Positions 36,201 to 51,152 of a stretch of 64,000 nucleotides of DNA are shown piece by piece; the stretch's first letter is position 1, and each line of letters opens with the position of its first letter. A program made the position numbers and the translations under genes. Source of the DNA: Ciona intestinalis (Eukaryota > Chordata > Ascidiacea > Phlebobranchia > Cionidae); NCBI RefSeq assembly GCF_000224145.3, contig NC_020172.2:5825056-5889055 (forward strand), given 5' to 3'. Under the pieces are notes generated by a model. The model did not search any database. It worked only from the letters and a program-made list of their open reading frames with translations, and had not been told where the DNA came from.

Positions 36201-39200
36201 GGAATCTTTGGTTTAGTATTATTATTTATATGATTTCTATAGGAGTTATCCAAAATAACGATGCCGGTAATATTCAACGAGCCCTTAAGTTTCATTCAAC
36301 GCTTGTGCGAATATATGGAATATAGTTGTTTGTTGGAACGAGCGTGTAACGCAGAGGATTCAGTCCAGAGGATGGAGGTGGGTGATGTATATATTGTGTG
36401 TATAATGTAGAGTGTATAGAGCTTATACATTAAATTTGGGCTTGTGTATATAGTAGGGGGGAAGATGGGACACCTTTTTATTATTTTTTCTCGTCCCATT
36501 TAGTAGTAAACAATAAACAAAAAAATCAAACAATTAAAAAAAAACGTATTCTTACAACAACCATAGACCGTTGTTAATGGTTTAAAACACAATCAGGATA
36601 TTTAGATATTGTGTGCTAAAGGTGTCCCGACTTCCCCACCCTACTATATGTAACGTATATAATAATAAATAATGGGTTGGGGGTTGTTTTGTTGTATGGT
36701 GTAACTTAGTATTAGGACCTCACCCATGTATAAAATATACATGGTTGGGTGTATTAGGTGGTAACTGTGGTGTAGTTGTTACTTCCCATGGACTGCCTCA
36801 CTGTTGAACCTCACCAATATAGAATGCTAAAGTAGAAGACGCAATAAATTAGTGACTCGGAATTCAGTAGGGCCTTTGTTTGGTTTAAATTTTCAAATTT
36901 GTGTTTATTTTTTAAACTGACCAAACCCTGGGTTGAGGTTCATAATATGTTGTTGGGTGACGTGCGTTGATCCGTTACCATGTCACCTGACGTCACGCTT
37001 GATCGGTGATGTGTGACGCTTAAATCTCCTTTCATTCATAACCACTGAACCGTAACATTCCTCACAGAGCAAACAATGAATATTATGAAACACAATGTGA
37101 CTTTGTGACATCATAAATGTAACAAGTCATTCGAATATCTTTAAAATATTGATAAATATGACATCACAGTATAGCTAAGTTTTGTAATTATTATGACATC
37201 GTATTTTGTTCCTGATCCAGCACTCATATTGTTGGACAATTCTCGTTGCATCATAACAGAATACACCAAGTGCTACTAAATACATAGCAAAAACAATCGT
37301 GCCTAACTAATCTTGTACAAAATATATATTTTGCCAATAACTAGCATTATCAGGTTCCTATTCAATTGGAAATCCAAATATTTTATTTTACCATTAGTTG
37401 GACTCAAGTGCCACATTTATCACATCACATAAGGTGTTTATGACATCACATAAGGTGTTTATGACATCACAAATACAAAGACCAAATACAATTAACACAG
37501 GTTTGAATCATAATAAGCTTCATAACAGCAACAAATATTCCTTAGGAATAACTAACGTAAACATATACACCATACGGTTACTAACTGCCTAGTTGCGTAA
37601 TATAAAACACATACAAAGAGCTTATATCATATTGTGGGCATTTTATTCTATATGAGTAAGGTCTTACTGTGTTAAAAAGGTGAAATTTAGGTCACATTTG
37701 GCCCATTAACCCAATTTTATGAAATTGTAATTTTTGTATTGTAACTTAAATTAATTAAATATTTTAGTTTCAATATGTTTTATATGGGTGAGGTCCTACA
37801 GTGAGGCACGCCGTTGGACCTGGGATTTACGCCAAAGTTGACCCATTACCCCAACATTGTATATACATAACTCTTTTTACCTCATGTTACCACCCACATA
37901 CGTCCCCATAATATTTGATGACAATTCATCATCAACTAATTAGTCAGTAGCTTGTTTCCTAGCTCCCTGTAACCCATTGTTGTGTAAACTCAAATTACAT
38001 TGATTTATGTAGCACACTTTATTATAACTAAGTTAGTCCGGCGCCGTAGCATAGTGGTTAGCGCGCCTGCCTGTAACCAATAGGTAATGGGTTCAAGGCT
38101 CGACGCTGCTACCATTGTGGGCGTGTGTGTCCTTGGGCAAGACACTTAACGACAATTGCTCCAATCCAGATGGGTTGTCCAAATTATCAGCCATACATAA
38201 AGAAAATTATAATATCAAAAAAAAAAATAATCACCCACAAAAAAAAAAAATTATAACTAAGTTAAAGTAAAATATTCAATGTGGGTGTTTTACTCATTGT
38301 ACGGTCACTATAACACATATAATATATAAATTTGAACCTTTCTTTACTTATTGGTTGCAATGTTATTGGTGGTGCCAAACTCCTATAAACACAGGGGAGG
38401 CAGGGATAGTTAGACACACAATCCTGTGAAACAAATCTAACTTATTGGTTGTAATGTTTACTGATGTAGAAAATTCAAGAGTTGGCCTGCCCACCCTGCC
38501 ACCCCAGGTTTGGCGCCCATACCAACCCCCATTATAGTAACCCTTAACCCCCCAACCCCATGCTAACCCCCTCATAGTATGTTGCAGCATTCGCCGTCTC
38601 AGCACTTGCATCCCAACTTGATCGACTCGGAAAACCATTCAATCCATTACTGGGGGAAACATACGGATATGAAAGGTGATTTCTATGTTTATTTTGGTAG
38701 TGTGACTCAGTGGTTAGAAGGCTTGCCTTCAGTTTAAAGGGTTCTGGGTTCAAGGCTCGACGACGCTGCTAATGTGGGCGTATGTGTCCATGGGCAAGAC
38801 ATTTAAAGCAATAACTCCAACCCAGTGGTTACTAATGGGTTGTCCAAATTGTCAGCCATACATTAAAAATACCATAAAATTACATACGTGGTAACTCGTG
38901 AACAGGCACGAGGTGTATGAAACAGAACACCTGTGTTCTAACGACTGTCATTGCCCCGCCATTGGAGGATAAATAAGTTACATACGTAGTAACTTTTAAG
39001 CAGGGACGAGGTGTATGAAACAGAACACCTGTGTTCTAACGACTGTCATTGCCCCGCCATTGGAGGATAAATAAGTTACATACGTAGTAACTTTTAAGCA
39101 GGGACGAGGTGTATGAAACAGAACACCTGTGTTCTAACGACTGTCATTGCCCCGCCATTGGAGGATAAATAAGTTACATACGTAGTAACTTTTAAGCGGG

Positions 39201-42200
39201 GACGAGGTGTATGAAACAGAACACCTGTGTTCTAACGACTGTCATTGCCCCGCCATTGGAGGATAAATAAGTTACATACGTAGTAACTTTTAAGCAGGGA
39301 CGAGGTGTATGAAACAGAACACCTGTGTTCTAACGACTGTCATTGCCCCACCACGTGAGGATAAATAACTTTCATTCATTAATCCCACCATAAGCACACA
39401 CATGAACACAGGATGTTTGGCGTTACTTTAAACATATGCTGATCATGAGTTTGTTGCCAAAGTAAATATAACGATTAGTTTGCCAACCATAAAACATACT
39501 GCTTGGGCTCGCATGAACTTTATAAAACTAGATGTCAAAATGCCATGAAGCATTCAGTGTTCTTATATATCATATTAAATTAAATATTATTTTATATATT
39601 ATTCTTATATTTGTTAAACTTTGATGGTGTTTTGGACCAGAGTTGGCTCAATACCCAGGATATAAGGAATATTGTTATTCTGGTTAAACCACCATGTTTG
39701 AAAGCTTTTAAAACAGAAGTCTTCTTGTTTATGCCAAAGTTTACAATGTTATATTTCGTAAAGTTATATTAACACTAACGCATCCAGAACAAAATAAAGG
39801 CTGATTTTAAAAAAAAATAAAAAATAAATCAATTTCTTTATACATATATATTTTTTATAAATTTTATAAAGAGATACCCACTCTGGCTTGCCACTGGTAT
39901 AGCAAGATATAGATTGGGTTAGGGGCGCCGCAACATGTACAAGGGTTTTGGGGGTTGTACTTTGGTTACAACATGTTATATCATGTGATACTGGCGGACC
40001 TTGTACCTATACACAAACAGTAGTGTTGCCAGCTACATTATTTACCCATGAAAATATTTGCGGCAACACTGGTAGTTGCCTGGAGCAAAATAAATATTTG
40101 GTGTGTAAACACTGGTCTAACCTCAAGATGGTAAAGTTACGTTTAAGAAGCCGTGCGTTTCGTTTATTAACTTGTCGGACAAAATATTTCCCTGAAATTT
40201 AAACATTACATGCAACTTTGTGGAACATGAACTTTTAAATTATTTCTATATATTTTTTTTTTCCAAAATGTTTAGAATTATGTTTTGTAATTAACATATG
40301 AGACTTAGGCCAGAGTTAGCTCTGTTTTCCAAAACTAAGTCAATACTATTTAGGTGTTAGCATATACCTTTTATGATATCGAAAGGTATATTTAACAAAT
40401 ATTATGTCTGCATTTCAGATATTTTACAACTACATTCTAACAATTTATGAGTTTAAATAATTACTATTTGGTAATATACACAATTTCCACACTAACACAT
40501 ACTTTTCCATCTACAGGTCGGACCTTGGTTTCACGTGGGTGTCGGAACAAGTATCCCACCACCCCCCTGTTTCCGCCTTCCACGCCACCGGCACCAAACA
40601 CCCGTTCACCTTCCATGGCTCGGTTCACCCCAAACTCAAGTTTTGGGGCAAGTCGGTTGAGATTGAACCAAGGGGGTGGGTGACGCTGCATCTCAAAAAG
40701 TGAGTAAAACATATATTATAGGGTGGGGGAAGATGGGACACATTCTCATTTTATTTTCTTGACCCAATTTATTAGTAAACAAAAAACATCCAAAGAATTA
40801 TAAAACTGTATACCCAAGACTCCCATAGACCATTGTTGATTTTTTAAAACATGATCAGGATATTTGGATATTATGTTCTAAAGGTGTTCCATTTTCCCCC
40901 ACCCTATTATATATATGTATTTGAATTTATGATGTTGTAGCCAAGTATTGTAAAAGAGATCTTCCGGCAATTGTTGGTATCTGTTGTTGCTGTCATTTAT
41001 AAAATCTGCATAAAAAACATCTTCTGTCACTTGTTTTGTGTTAAGATTAGAGCGTTGGTGTTTTGAGATCACAAAACAATTGCGATTCAGTCAAGAAATT
41101 ATATGTTCAATCTATGTTTGACAACTATAGATGTATGAGGTTTTCTATGTTTACCTTTTTAAACAAATTTGTTAATTTACCAACAAAGTCAATCAATGTT
41201 TAATTAGTTAAGTCACTTTCGCTAACCGGTTGAATAATTAACATTGTTTAATTAGGTGATTGCAATGTTGGTTTACTATCAGTGTAAAGTAGGTTACTAT
41301 CTACCTTAGAATGGTGGTTTAAACAAGCCTATGGATAAAACAGAAGTATAAAGTAATGGTAAAACAATGGTCTTTACAAAAAGTATAGTTAAAAGTTAAA
41401 GCAGAAGTAAGACTTATGCGAGAAAATGTGTCACATTTTATCATCAATGTAAAGCAGTTTACTAATCTACCATATGTGATTTTAACTAAGGTGCTCCTAA
41501 TATTATATCTATGGCACTCCATAAGTCCGATACAATTGTTTGTTTTGATGACATCATAATGAGTAATATTACATCACAGCCCCGATGAGACGTACACTTG
41601 GACGAACCCAAAATGTTCGGTTCACAACATTGTTGTCGGGAAACTTTGGATTGAACAACATGGGGTGATGGAGATAACTAACCACAGGTGTGATGTCATA
41701 ATGGTTGGATGTGATGTCATAATGGTTGGATGTGATGTCATAATGGTTGGATGTGATGTCATAATGCTTAATGTGTGATGTCATAATGGTTGGAATACCA
41801 CTGAGGATGGTTAAAGTTGATTAACTGAAACTGCACCATCCTCAGTGTTAGATGGGACAAGAGTGAGTGTTATATAAAGACCAGCTTGGTACTTGTAACA
41901 CTCACTCTTGTCTCATCTAACACTGAGGATGGTTAAAGTTGATTAACTGAAACTGCACCATTCTCAGTGTTAGATGGGACAAGAGTGAGTGTTATATAAA
42001 GACCAGCTTGGTACTTGTAACACTCACTCTTGTCTCATCTAACACTGAGGATGGTTAAAGTTGATTAACTGAAACTGCACCATTCTCAGTGTTAGATGGG
42101 ACAAGAGTGAGTGTTATATAAAGACCAGCTTGGTACTTGTAACACTCACTCTTGTCTCATCTAACACTGAGGATGGTTAAAGTTGATTAACTGAAACTGC

Positions 42201-45145
42201 ACCATTCTCAGTGTTAGATGGGACAAGAGTGAGTGTTATATAAAGACCAGCTTGGTACTTGTAACACTCACTCTTGTCTCATCTAACACTGAGGATGGTT
42301 AAAGTTGATTAACTGAAACTGCACCATTCTCAGTGTTAGATGGGACAAGAGTGAGTGTTATATAAAGACCAGCTTGGTACTTGTAACACTCACTCTTGTC
42401 TCATCTAACACTGAGGATGGTTAAAGTTGATTAACTGAAACTGCACCATTCTCAGTGTTAGATGGGACAAGAGTGAGTGTTATATAAAGACCAGCTTGGT
42501 ACTTGTAACACTCACTCTTGTCTCATCTAACACTGAGGATGGTTAAAGTTGATTAACTGAAACTGCACCATTCTCAGTGTTAGATGGGACTAGAGTGAGT
42601 CACAGCAGCAAGCTNNNNNNNNNNNNNNNNNNNNNNNNNNNNNNNNNNNNNNNNNNNNNNNNNNAAGTTGATTAACTGAAACTGCACCATTCTCAGTGTT
42701 AGATGGGACAAGAGTGAGTGTTATATAAAGACCAGCTTGGTACTTGTAACACTCACTCTTGTCTCATCTAACACTGAGGATGGTTAAAGTTGATTAACTG
42801 AAACTGCACCATTCTCAGTGTTAGATGGGACAAGAGTGAGTGTTATATAAAGACCAGCTTGGTACTTGTAACACTCACTCTTGTCTCATCTAACACTGAG
42901 GATGGTTAAAGTTGATTAACTGAAACTGCACCATTCTCAGTGTTAGATGGGACAAGAGTGAGTGTTATATAAAGACCAGCTTGGTACTTGTAACACTCAC
43001 TCTTGTCTCATCTAACACTGAGGATGGTTAAAGTTGATTAACTGAAACTGCACCATTCTCAGTGTTAGATGGGACAAGAGTGAGTGTTATATAAAGACCA
43101 GCTTGGTACTTGTAACACTCACTCTTGTCTCATCTAACACTGAGGATGGTTAAAGTTGATTAACTGAAACTGCACCATTCTCAGTGTTAGATGGGACAAG
43201 AGTGAGTGTTATATAAAGACCAGCTTGGTACTTGTAACACTCACTCTTGTCTCATCTAACACTGAGGATGGTTAAAGTTGATTAACTGAAACTGCACCAT
43301 CCTCAGTGTTAGATGGGACAATCAGTGAGTGTTATATAATTCTCCACCCTTGGTACTTGTAACACTCACTCTTTCTCATCTAACACTGAGGATGGTCGTG
43401 ATTTCAAACTTACAGTTGGTTCAAAAATGATTTAAACAAAGTTGAAGCGAAAATAATCGACATTAGGTATGTTTATATTATTTCTATGTTTGTTTTATAT
43501 TATTTCTATGTTTTTTTACATTCTATGTTTTTTTATATTATTTCTACCCCACAGCAAACAGACGGTACGAATCCTTGAAGGCGATTGGACGAAACATTTA
43601 TATTCGTTTAGCGTCGACGCACATGAACGATTTGTTGCCACAGCAACGCAAACTAACAATGGCACGAAGCAAAAATCAAGTCGGAAAAAAACAGTAGGAA
43701 TTTAAAAAAAAAAAAATTATTTTTAAAACCCAAAAAATTTGATATAAATTTCTGATTTAAAAAAAAAATTTTTTTGCAGCAAAACTCGAGCACTTCAAGT
43801 GACGACATAGCTAGCTTTATGACATCACAAGATGATGATGTCATGTGTCGATGTTTGTGGGAGGTGCAGGAGCGTCCTGATTGGTCCGTTGAGGTTAGTA
43901 TATGATGTCTATGTTTGTATATATGATGTCTGTGTTTGTATATGATGTCTATGTTGGTATATATGATGTCTATGTGAGTTTAGAAGCCACAATTTTTATC
44001 TGACATATTTCCTAAATTAGTTTTTTTAAGTTGTTTTTTTTAGAGTGGTTTTTCGATGTATAATATAATATCTATGTTGGTGTATAATATATCTATTTAG
44101 ATGTACAACATGACGAGGTTCGCCATGAGTCTGAACGCCGATGAATCTAAAGGACACGCCCCGACAGATTCAAGATTGAGACCAGATATACGAGCGCTCG
44201 AAAATGGCGACATAGGTTGGTTAACTTTGCATTGTAACTACTTTGGTTTTATAACACCATGTATATAGATGGGGCAAGTGGTGAGAAACATCGCTTGGAA
44301 GAAAAACAAAGATCCGCTCGTAAAGCGAGGGGGAAGAAGAAAGCCGAGTGGACTCCAAGGTAATGATAGTTGTAAAATATCACGGTTGCTTCGTGTGTTT
44401 GTGTTATTTGTTTAAGGCTTGGTACTGCTGCTATTGTCGGTCTCCAGGGTAACGATAGTTGTTGTGTAATAACTACTGCCATGTGTGATATCATCAATTA
44501 GTGTAACTTACTTTATCCTCGTGTGGCGGGGCAACGACAGTCATTATAACACGGGTGTTCTGTTTCATACACCCCGTGTCCGCTAACAAGTTACCATGTA
44601 TGTAACTTATTTATCCTCGCGTGGCGGGGCAATGACAGTCATTATAACACGGGTGTTCTGTTTTATACACCTCTTGCCCAATTACAAGTTACCACGTATG
44701 TAACTTATTTATCCTCGCATGGCGGGGCAACCACAGACACCTTTTGTTCAGCCTTACAGTGGTGGCAGCTTGAATGTGAATGTAACTTACTTTGTTCTTG
44801 TGCGGTCGGAAAACGATGGTTGCTTTTGTTGTTTGAATAAAAACCCCTGCCCTTATAATGGTGCCAGGGGTTGCTGTTGTGTATTTTTTTTTACGTTGTG
44901 ATATCGCTTGTTTGGTATCCTTTTTGTATAACTTAGCTGAACTTGCCAGGAGAGCTCTATTAGACTTGATAATATGCCTGACAACAACAACTTATATAAA
45001 AGTACCGAACTTAACTTGATAACAACCATTATGACATCACAGGTGGTTTGAAAGAAGAACAAACGATGCAACAAAATCGGACGACTGGATTTTTAACGAA
45101 AAATATCTTGATTCTGATTGGTCCAAATGTCCCGATATATTTTGA
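27255..45145 (+). CDS. OSBPL1A: Oxysterol-binding protein-related protein 1, long form (23 visible exons)
   Basis: Exons: 27255-27360, 27786-27946, 28215-28326, 28531-28585 (into a gap), 29012-29159, 29383-29495, 29845-29982, 30222-30323, 30587-30718, 31380-31479, 31788-31900, 34726-34889, 35388-35739, 36243-36377, 38578-38675, 40517-40699, 41580-41687, 43416-43466, 43555-43693, 43780-43893, 44101-44215, 44269-44359, 45043-45145. All joins outside the gap keep phase; about 978 residues are visible. Order: ankyrin repeats ([28 protein letters not shown]), PH domain ([15 protein letters not shown]), coiled coil, FFAT motif for VAP binding ([10 protein letters not shown]), then the ORD sterol/lipid-transfer domain with NPLLGETYG and the EQVSHHPP signature, ending [13 protein letters not shown]. 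In vertebrates this protein tethers late endosomes to the ER and senses cholesterol. A strand TTTTAG acceptor at 27235 may be a trans-splice site. Part of the ORD appears missing between 41687 and 43416. Exon 7 could instead end at a stronger donor after GGAA near 30034, adding 18 in-frame residues. Confidence 0.94.
28586..28783. other. Assembly gap of 198 N
   Basis: The gap truncates OSBPL1A exon 4 after FLQFV. At least the rest of that exon, and perhaps more ankyrin sequence, is hidden. Confidence 1.
30728..31361 (+). repeat. 40-bp minisatellite filling OSBPL1A intron 9
   Basis: About 15 units of the type TTGGAGAACCAGGGATCCTG + GGTTCAAATCCAGGCCAGGG. Variants of GGTTCGAATCC, the tRNA B-box/T-loop consensus, occur in every unit. 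The array starts about 10 bp after the donor of exon 9 and stops about 18 bp before the acceptor of exon 10. Confidence 0.95.
31932..32132 (+). repeat. MITE family A copy in OSBPL1A intron 11
   Basis: Complete copy with GGTGGGGGAAGATGGGACAC on the left and its near inverse TGTCCCATCTTCCCCCAC on the right, bordered by TATATA-like sequence. Confidence 0.85.
32914..33106 (-). repeat. MITE family A copy, opposite orientation, same intron
   Basis: Begins TTATAGTAGGGAGGGGGACA and ends CATCTTCCCCCAGCCTACTA. It lies 780 bp from an opposite-facing copy, so the two can fold back on each other in the primary transcript. Confidence 0.85.
34040..34258 (+). repeat. Diverged MITE family A copy
   Basis: Ends TAGTAGGTTGGGGTAAGATG and CATCTTACCCCACAGTACTA. 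The left end is duplicated, and isolated left ends (TTGGGGTAAGATGGTT) precede it at 33715-33840. Confidence 0.75.
34440..34700 (+). repeat. Fragmented 98-bp repeat copies upstream of OSBPL1A exon 12
   Basis: Two partial units (34445-34520 and 34620-34700), sharing GGGTGTTCTGTTTCATACAC and ACAAGTTACCACGTATGTAA. Confidence 0.7.
35858..35983 (+). mobile_element. MITE family B copy in OSBPL1A intron 13
   Basis: A 126-bp element with inverted ends AAGGTGGCTGAACACAGTAT and ATACTGTGTACAGCCACCT. The inner GCATGCGGCAGCGAAATCCG is shared with the copy at 59101-59223. Confidence 0.85.
36448..36650 (+). repeat. MITE family A copy in OSBPL1A intron 14
   Basis: TATAGTAGGGGGGAAGATGG on the left and CGACTTCCCCACCCTACTAT on the right, with the family core AACACAATCAGGATATTTAG. 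Confidence 0.85.
38036..38256 (+). mobile_element. tRNA-derived SINE
   Basis: The head resembles a tRNA: A-box-like TAGCATAGTGGTTAGC near 38047 and B-box-like GGGTTCAAGGC near 38090. The body contains TGTCCTTGGGCAAGACACTT and GGGTTGTCCAAATTATCAGC and ends in A-rich sequence. Headless bodies recur at 9310-9430, 22620-22690, 32480-32570, 45740-45850, 54000-54100, 56640-56730 and 58800-58900, usually next to 98-bp repeat units. Confidence 0.75.
38385..38520 (+). repeat. Dispersed repeat family C copy
   Basis: ACAGGGGAGGCAGGGATAGT at the left and CCCACCCTGCCACCCCAGGT at the right, ending 60 bp before OSBPL1A exon 15. Confidence 0.75.
38696..38877 (+). mobile_element. tRNA-derived SINE, second headed copy
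   Basis: TGACTCAGTGGTTAGAAGGC (A-box region) and TGGGTTCAAGGCTCGACGA (B-box region) head the element. The body matches the copy at 38036 and runs straight into the 98-bp units that start at 38878. Confidence 0.75.
38878..39376 (-). repeat. 98-bp repeat, five units attached to a SINE
   Basis: Five units, four nearly identical (TACGTAGTAACTTTTAAGCA, CACCTGTGTTCTAACGACTG), with an exact 98-bp period. They follow a headed SINE directly, which supports the 98-mer being its tail module. Confidence 0.9.
40714..40914 (+). repeat. MITE family A copy in OSBPL1A intron 16
   Basis: TATAGGGTGGGGGAAGATGG and CCATTTTCCCCCACCCTATT are the inverted ends. The copy starts about 15 bp after the exon 16 donor. 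Confidence 0.85.
41688..41798 (+). repeat. 21-bp tandem array starting at the OSBPL1A exon 17 donor
   Basis: Five units of GTGATGTCATAATGGTTGGA; the first begins within the donor GTGTGATGTCATAATGG itself. Confidence 0.9.
41799..43395. repeat. 122-bp tandem array, each unit two hairpins
   Basis: Period 122 bp (CTGAGGATGG at 41801, 41923, 42045 and so on), about 13 units including the gap. Inside a unit AACACTGAGGATGGT pairs with ACCATTCTCAGTGTT, and GACAAGAGTGAGTGTTA pairs with TAACACTCACTCTTGTC. Units are almost identical; the first and last are diverged. It fills OSBPL1A intron 17. Confidence 0.95.
42615..42664. other. Assembly gap of 50 N inside the 122-bp array
   Basis: The 50-N size suggests an arbitrary value. 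The bases just before it (CACAGCAGCAAGCT) leave the repeat consensus, so non-repeat sequence is probably missing. Confidence 1.
44505..44735 (+). repeat. 98-bp repeat, two to three units in OSBPL1A intron 22
   Basis: Units with ATAACACGGGTGTTCTGTTT and TTATTTATCCTCGCGTGG precede the last exon. Confidence 0.8.
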
Positions 45146-45332
45146 GATTATTATTATTTGTCACAATCGCCATTGTGACGTCATTATTTATGATTTTAGT
45201 ACTATTGTGACATCATAGTTGTAGGAAATCTATATAAGGTGCAATTCTCGCTTCCAGGGAACCCCCTAACCCAACACTCTTAACCGTGGTATAATATTTT
45301 AATAAGGAAGTAAAAAAATCGCGAAAGAATGA
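45146..45332. other. Convergent 3' ends of OSBPL1A and TFAP2
   Basis: Only 187 bp separate the two stop codons, so the 3' UTRs probably overlap. It contains TGACGTCATTATTTATGATT and no gene. Confidence 0.7.
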
Positions 45333-49473
<4,141 letters not shown>

Positions 49474-49494
49474 TATGACGTAATAGTACAACGC

Positions 49495-51152
49495 TGTAGA
49501 GCGAAATATCGAGTTTTAGCGGGTGATGGTCAATATTTAGGCGCGAAAAAAACATTTAAAAACGAATTAGAATGTTTAGGACAAAGATTTTTAATACGGC
49601 GTAAAACTAACTGTTTCTAGATTTTAAATTTCTATTTAAAATAAATAGTTTTTCGCATGAAATGTAATTAAGTCTCCATGATAGCGGGCATGGTGAGGTT
49701 TTTCTGTTTTAATAGATATAGTGAATATAGTTGTACAGTTTTAAATTGTCTACACCTCTTTGTCTGATTAATTAAAACAACGAATAAAGGGAATTAGCGA
49801 CAAAACGAAAGTCGTTAAAACACGCTATGGGTAAAAACTATTTGAGTGAAAGAGTCAAATATAAAAGCGTGTTTAAACGCGTAAGCTGAGGCGCTAAGCT
49901 GTTGTAAAAAGATAGAAGGCGAGGTCAGGGATCAGATATTTTGTAATTAGAAATAACTTTAGTTTTAGAAATATTTAGTTGTTAAAATTGGTCAGCTTAA
50001 AGTTTCTAAAAAACCGTTTGTTTAGAAAAAAATGTTTTTACGGAAAAATAGAAATACCTGACGGAAATATAAGCTTTAATTGGCTTTGTATTTTTTAAAT
50101 AATTTTAGTTTTTTAGCAGTAATATGAAACGTGTAAAATCTTTGTTATTTTTTTGTTAAAATTCGTTAAAAAAACTTTTGTTCTTCTCCGACTTTATAAA
50201 TATTTGGGATCTTTTCAACTAAAATATTTTCTGTTTCTTTATATTTCTAAATAAAAATTAAACAAAAGTAATCCAAAAAAACTAATTATTCCGTCAAATA
50301 AATTAAAGAAACAGAAAAAAAGTTTTAAATATTCCAAAATTTAAACCGTCAAAAAATTAAATCTTTTAAACAAATTTTGCCAAAAACTTAAAATTAATTT
50401 CCCACGTTTTAATAAGAATTCCCAAAAGCCGTTGAATTCGGCCCAAAATGAACACCGTCTGTAATTCTTTTCCTACCTGCCTGCCTTGATCCTCGGGCAA
50501 ACCCTCTGGCCTTTACCTCCGGCTATGTGCACTTAACTTCAAAACTGGTTTAACTTTTTCGTTTCGAATTAATTCTACACCCGCGGCGGTGTCAACATTC
50601 CTACAATCGCCCAAGGCATCATATTTATACCGAGCAACGCGCGAGACGCGATTTTTTCAATTAATTTCAACCAAAAGATAACTTATCGCGCGTTCGAGCC
50701 CGTACTATTGTGACGTAACTATCGCTGTTGTCGTCATTGTTACGTAACAAAATAGATTAACACGCGAAATAATAATCGCTGATTGTGGAACTCGTTCGAC
50801 AACTAAACATCTTATTATTACGTCATAATATCAAGTTATACAACATCCCGTGTTCCGCATTCTAATGCATCATAAACTATTTTATGACGTAACAATCACC
50901 TTTGTTGTGTATTTTATGTCAATTTTCTCGTCATAAAGGAAGTGACACGTCACAATTACATCGCGCGATATTCGCATCGAAAGTTGAAAAAACTGATAAT
51001 TGTGACGTCACAGAAACAATTTTCCGCAAACAATCCATCATTTATACAAAGGTGGATTATGACGTAATAATGTACATGGCAGTGAAGAAACGGAAATATG
51101 ACGTCACATAAAAAATGTTCGTGAATACATAATAATTATGACGTCATAATAG
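49495..51152. other. 5' region of TFAP2 and spacer to SNAPC4
   Basis: Very AT-rich at 49900-50450, and denser in TGACGTCA/TACGTCA motifs at 50700-51150. I see no exon. An upstream non-coding TFAP2 exon or enhancer may lie here. Confidence 0.4.

Noticed and set aside
38036-38125. Functional tRNA gene
   Set aside because: Has A- and B-box-like elements but no convincing cloverleaf, and it continues into a dispersed SINE body.
49474-49491. Upstream TFAP2 start giving MYYYVIMSD
   Set aside because: The first codon there is TTG, not ATG, and the stretch lies directly after a splice acceptor.
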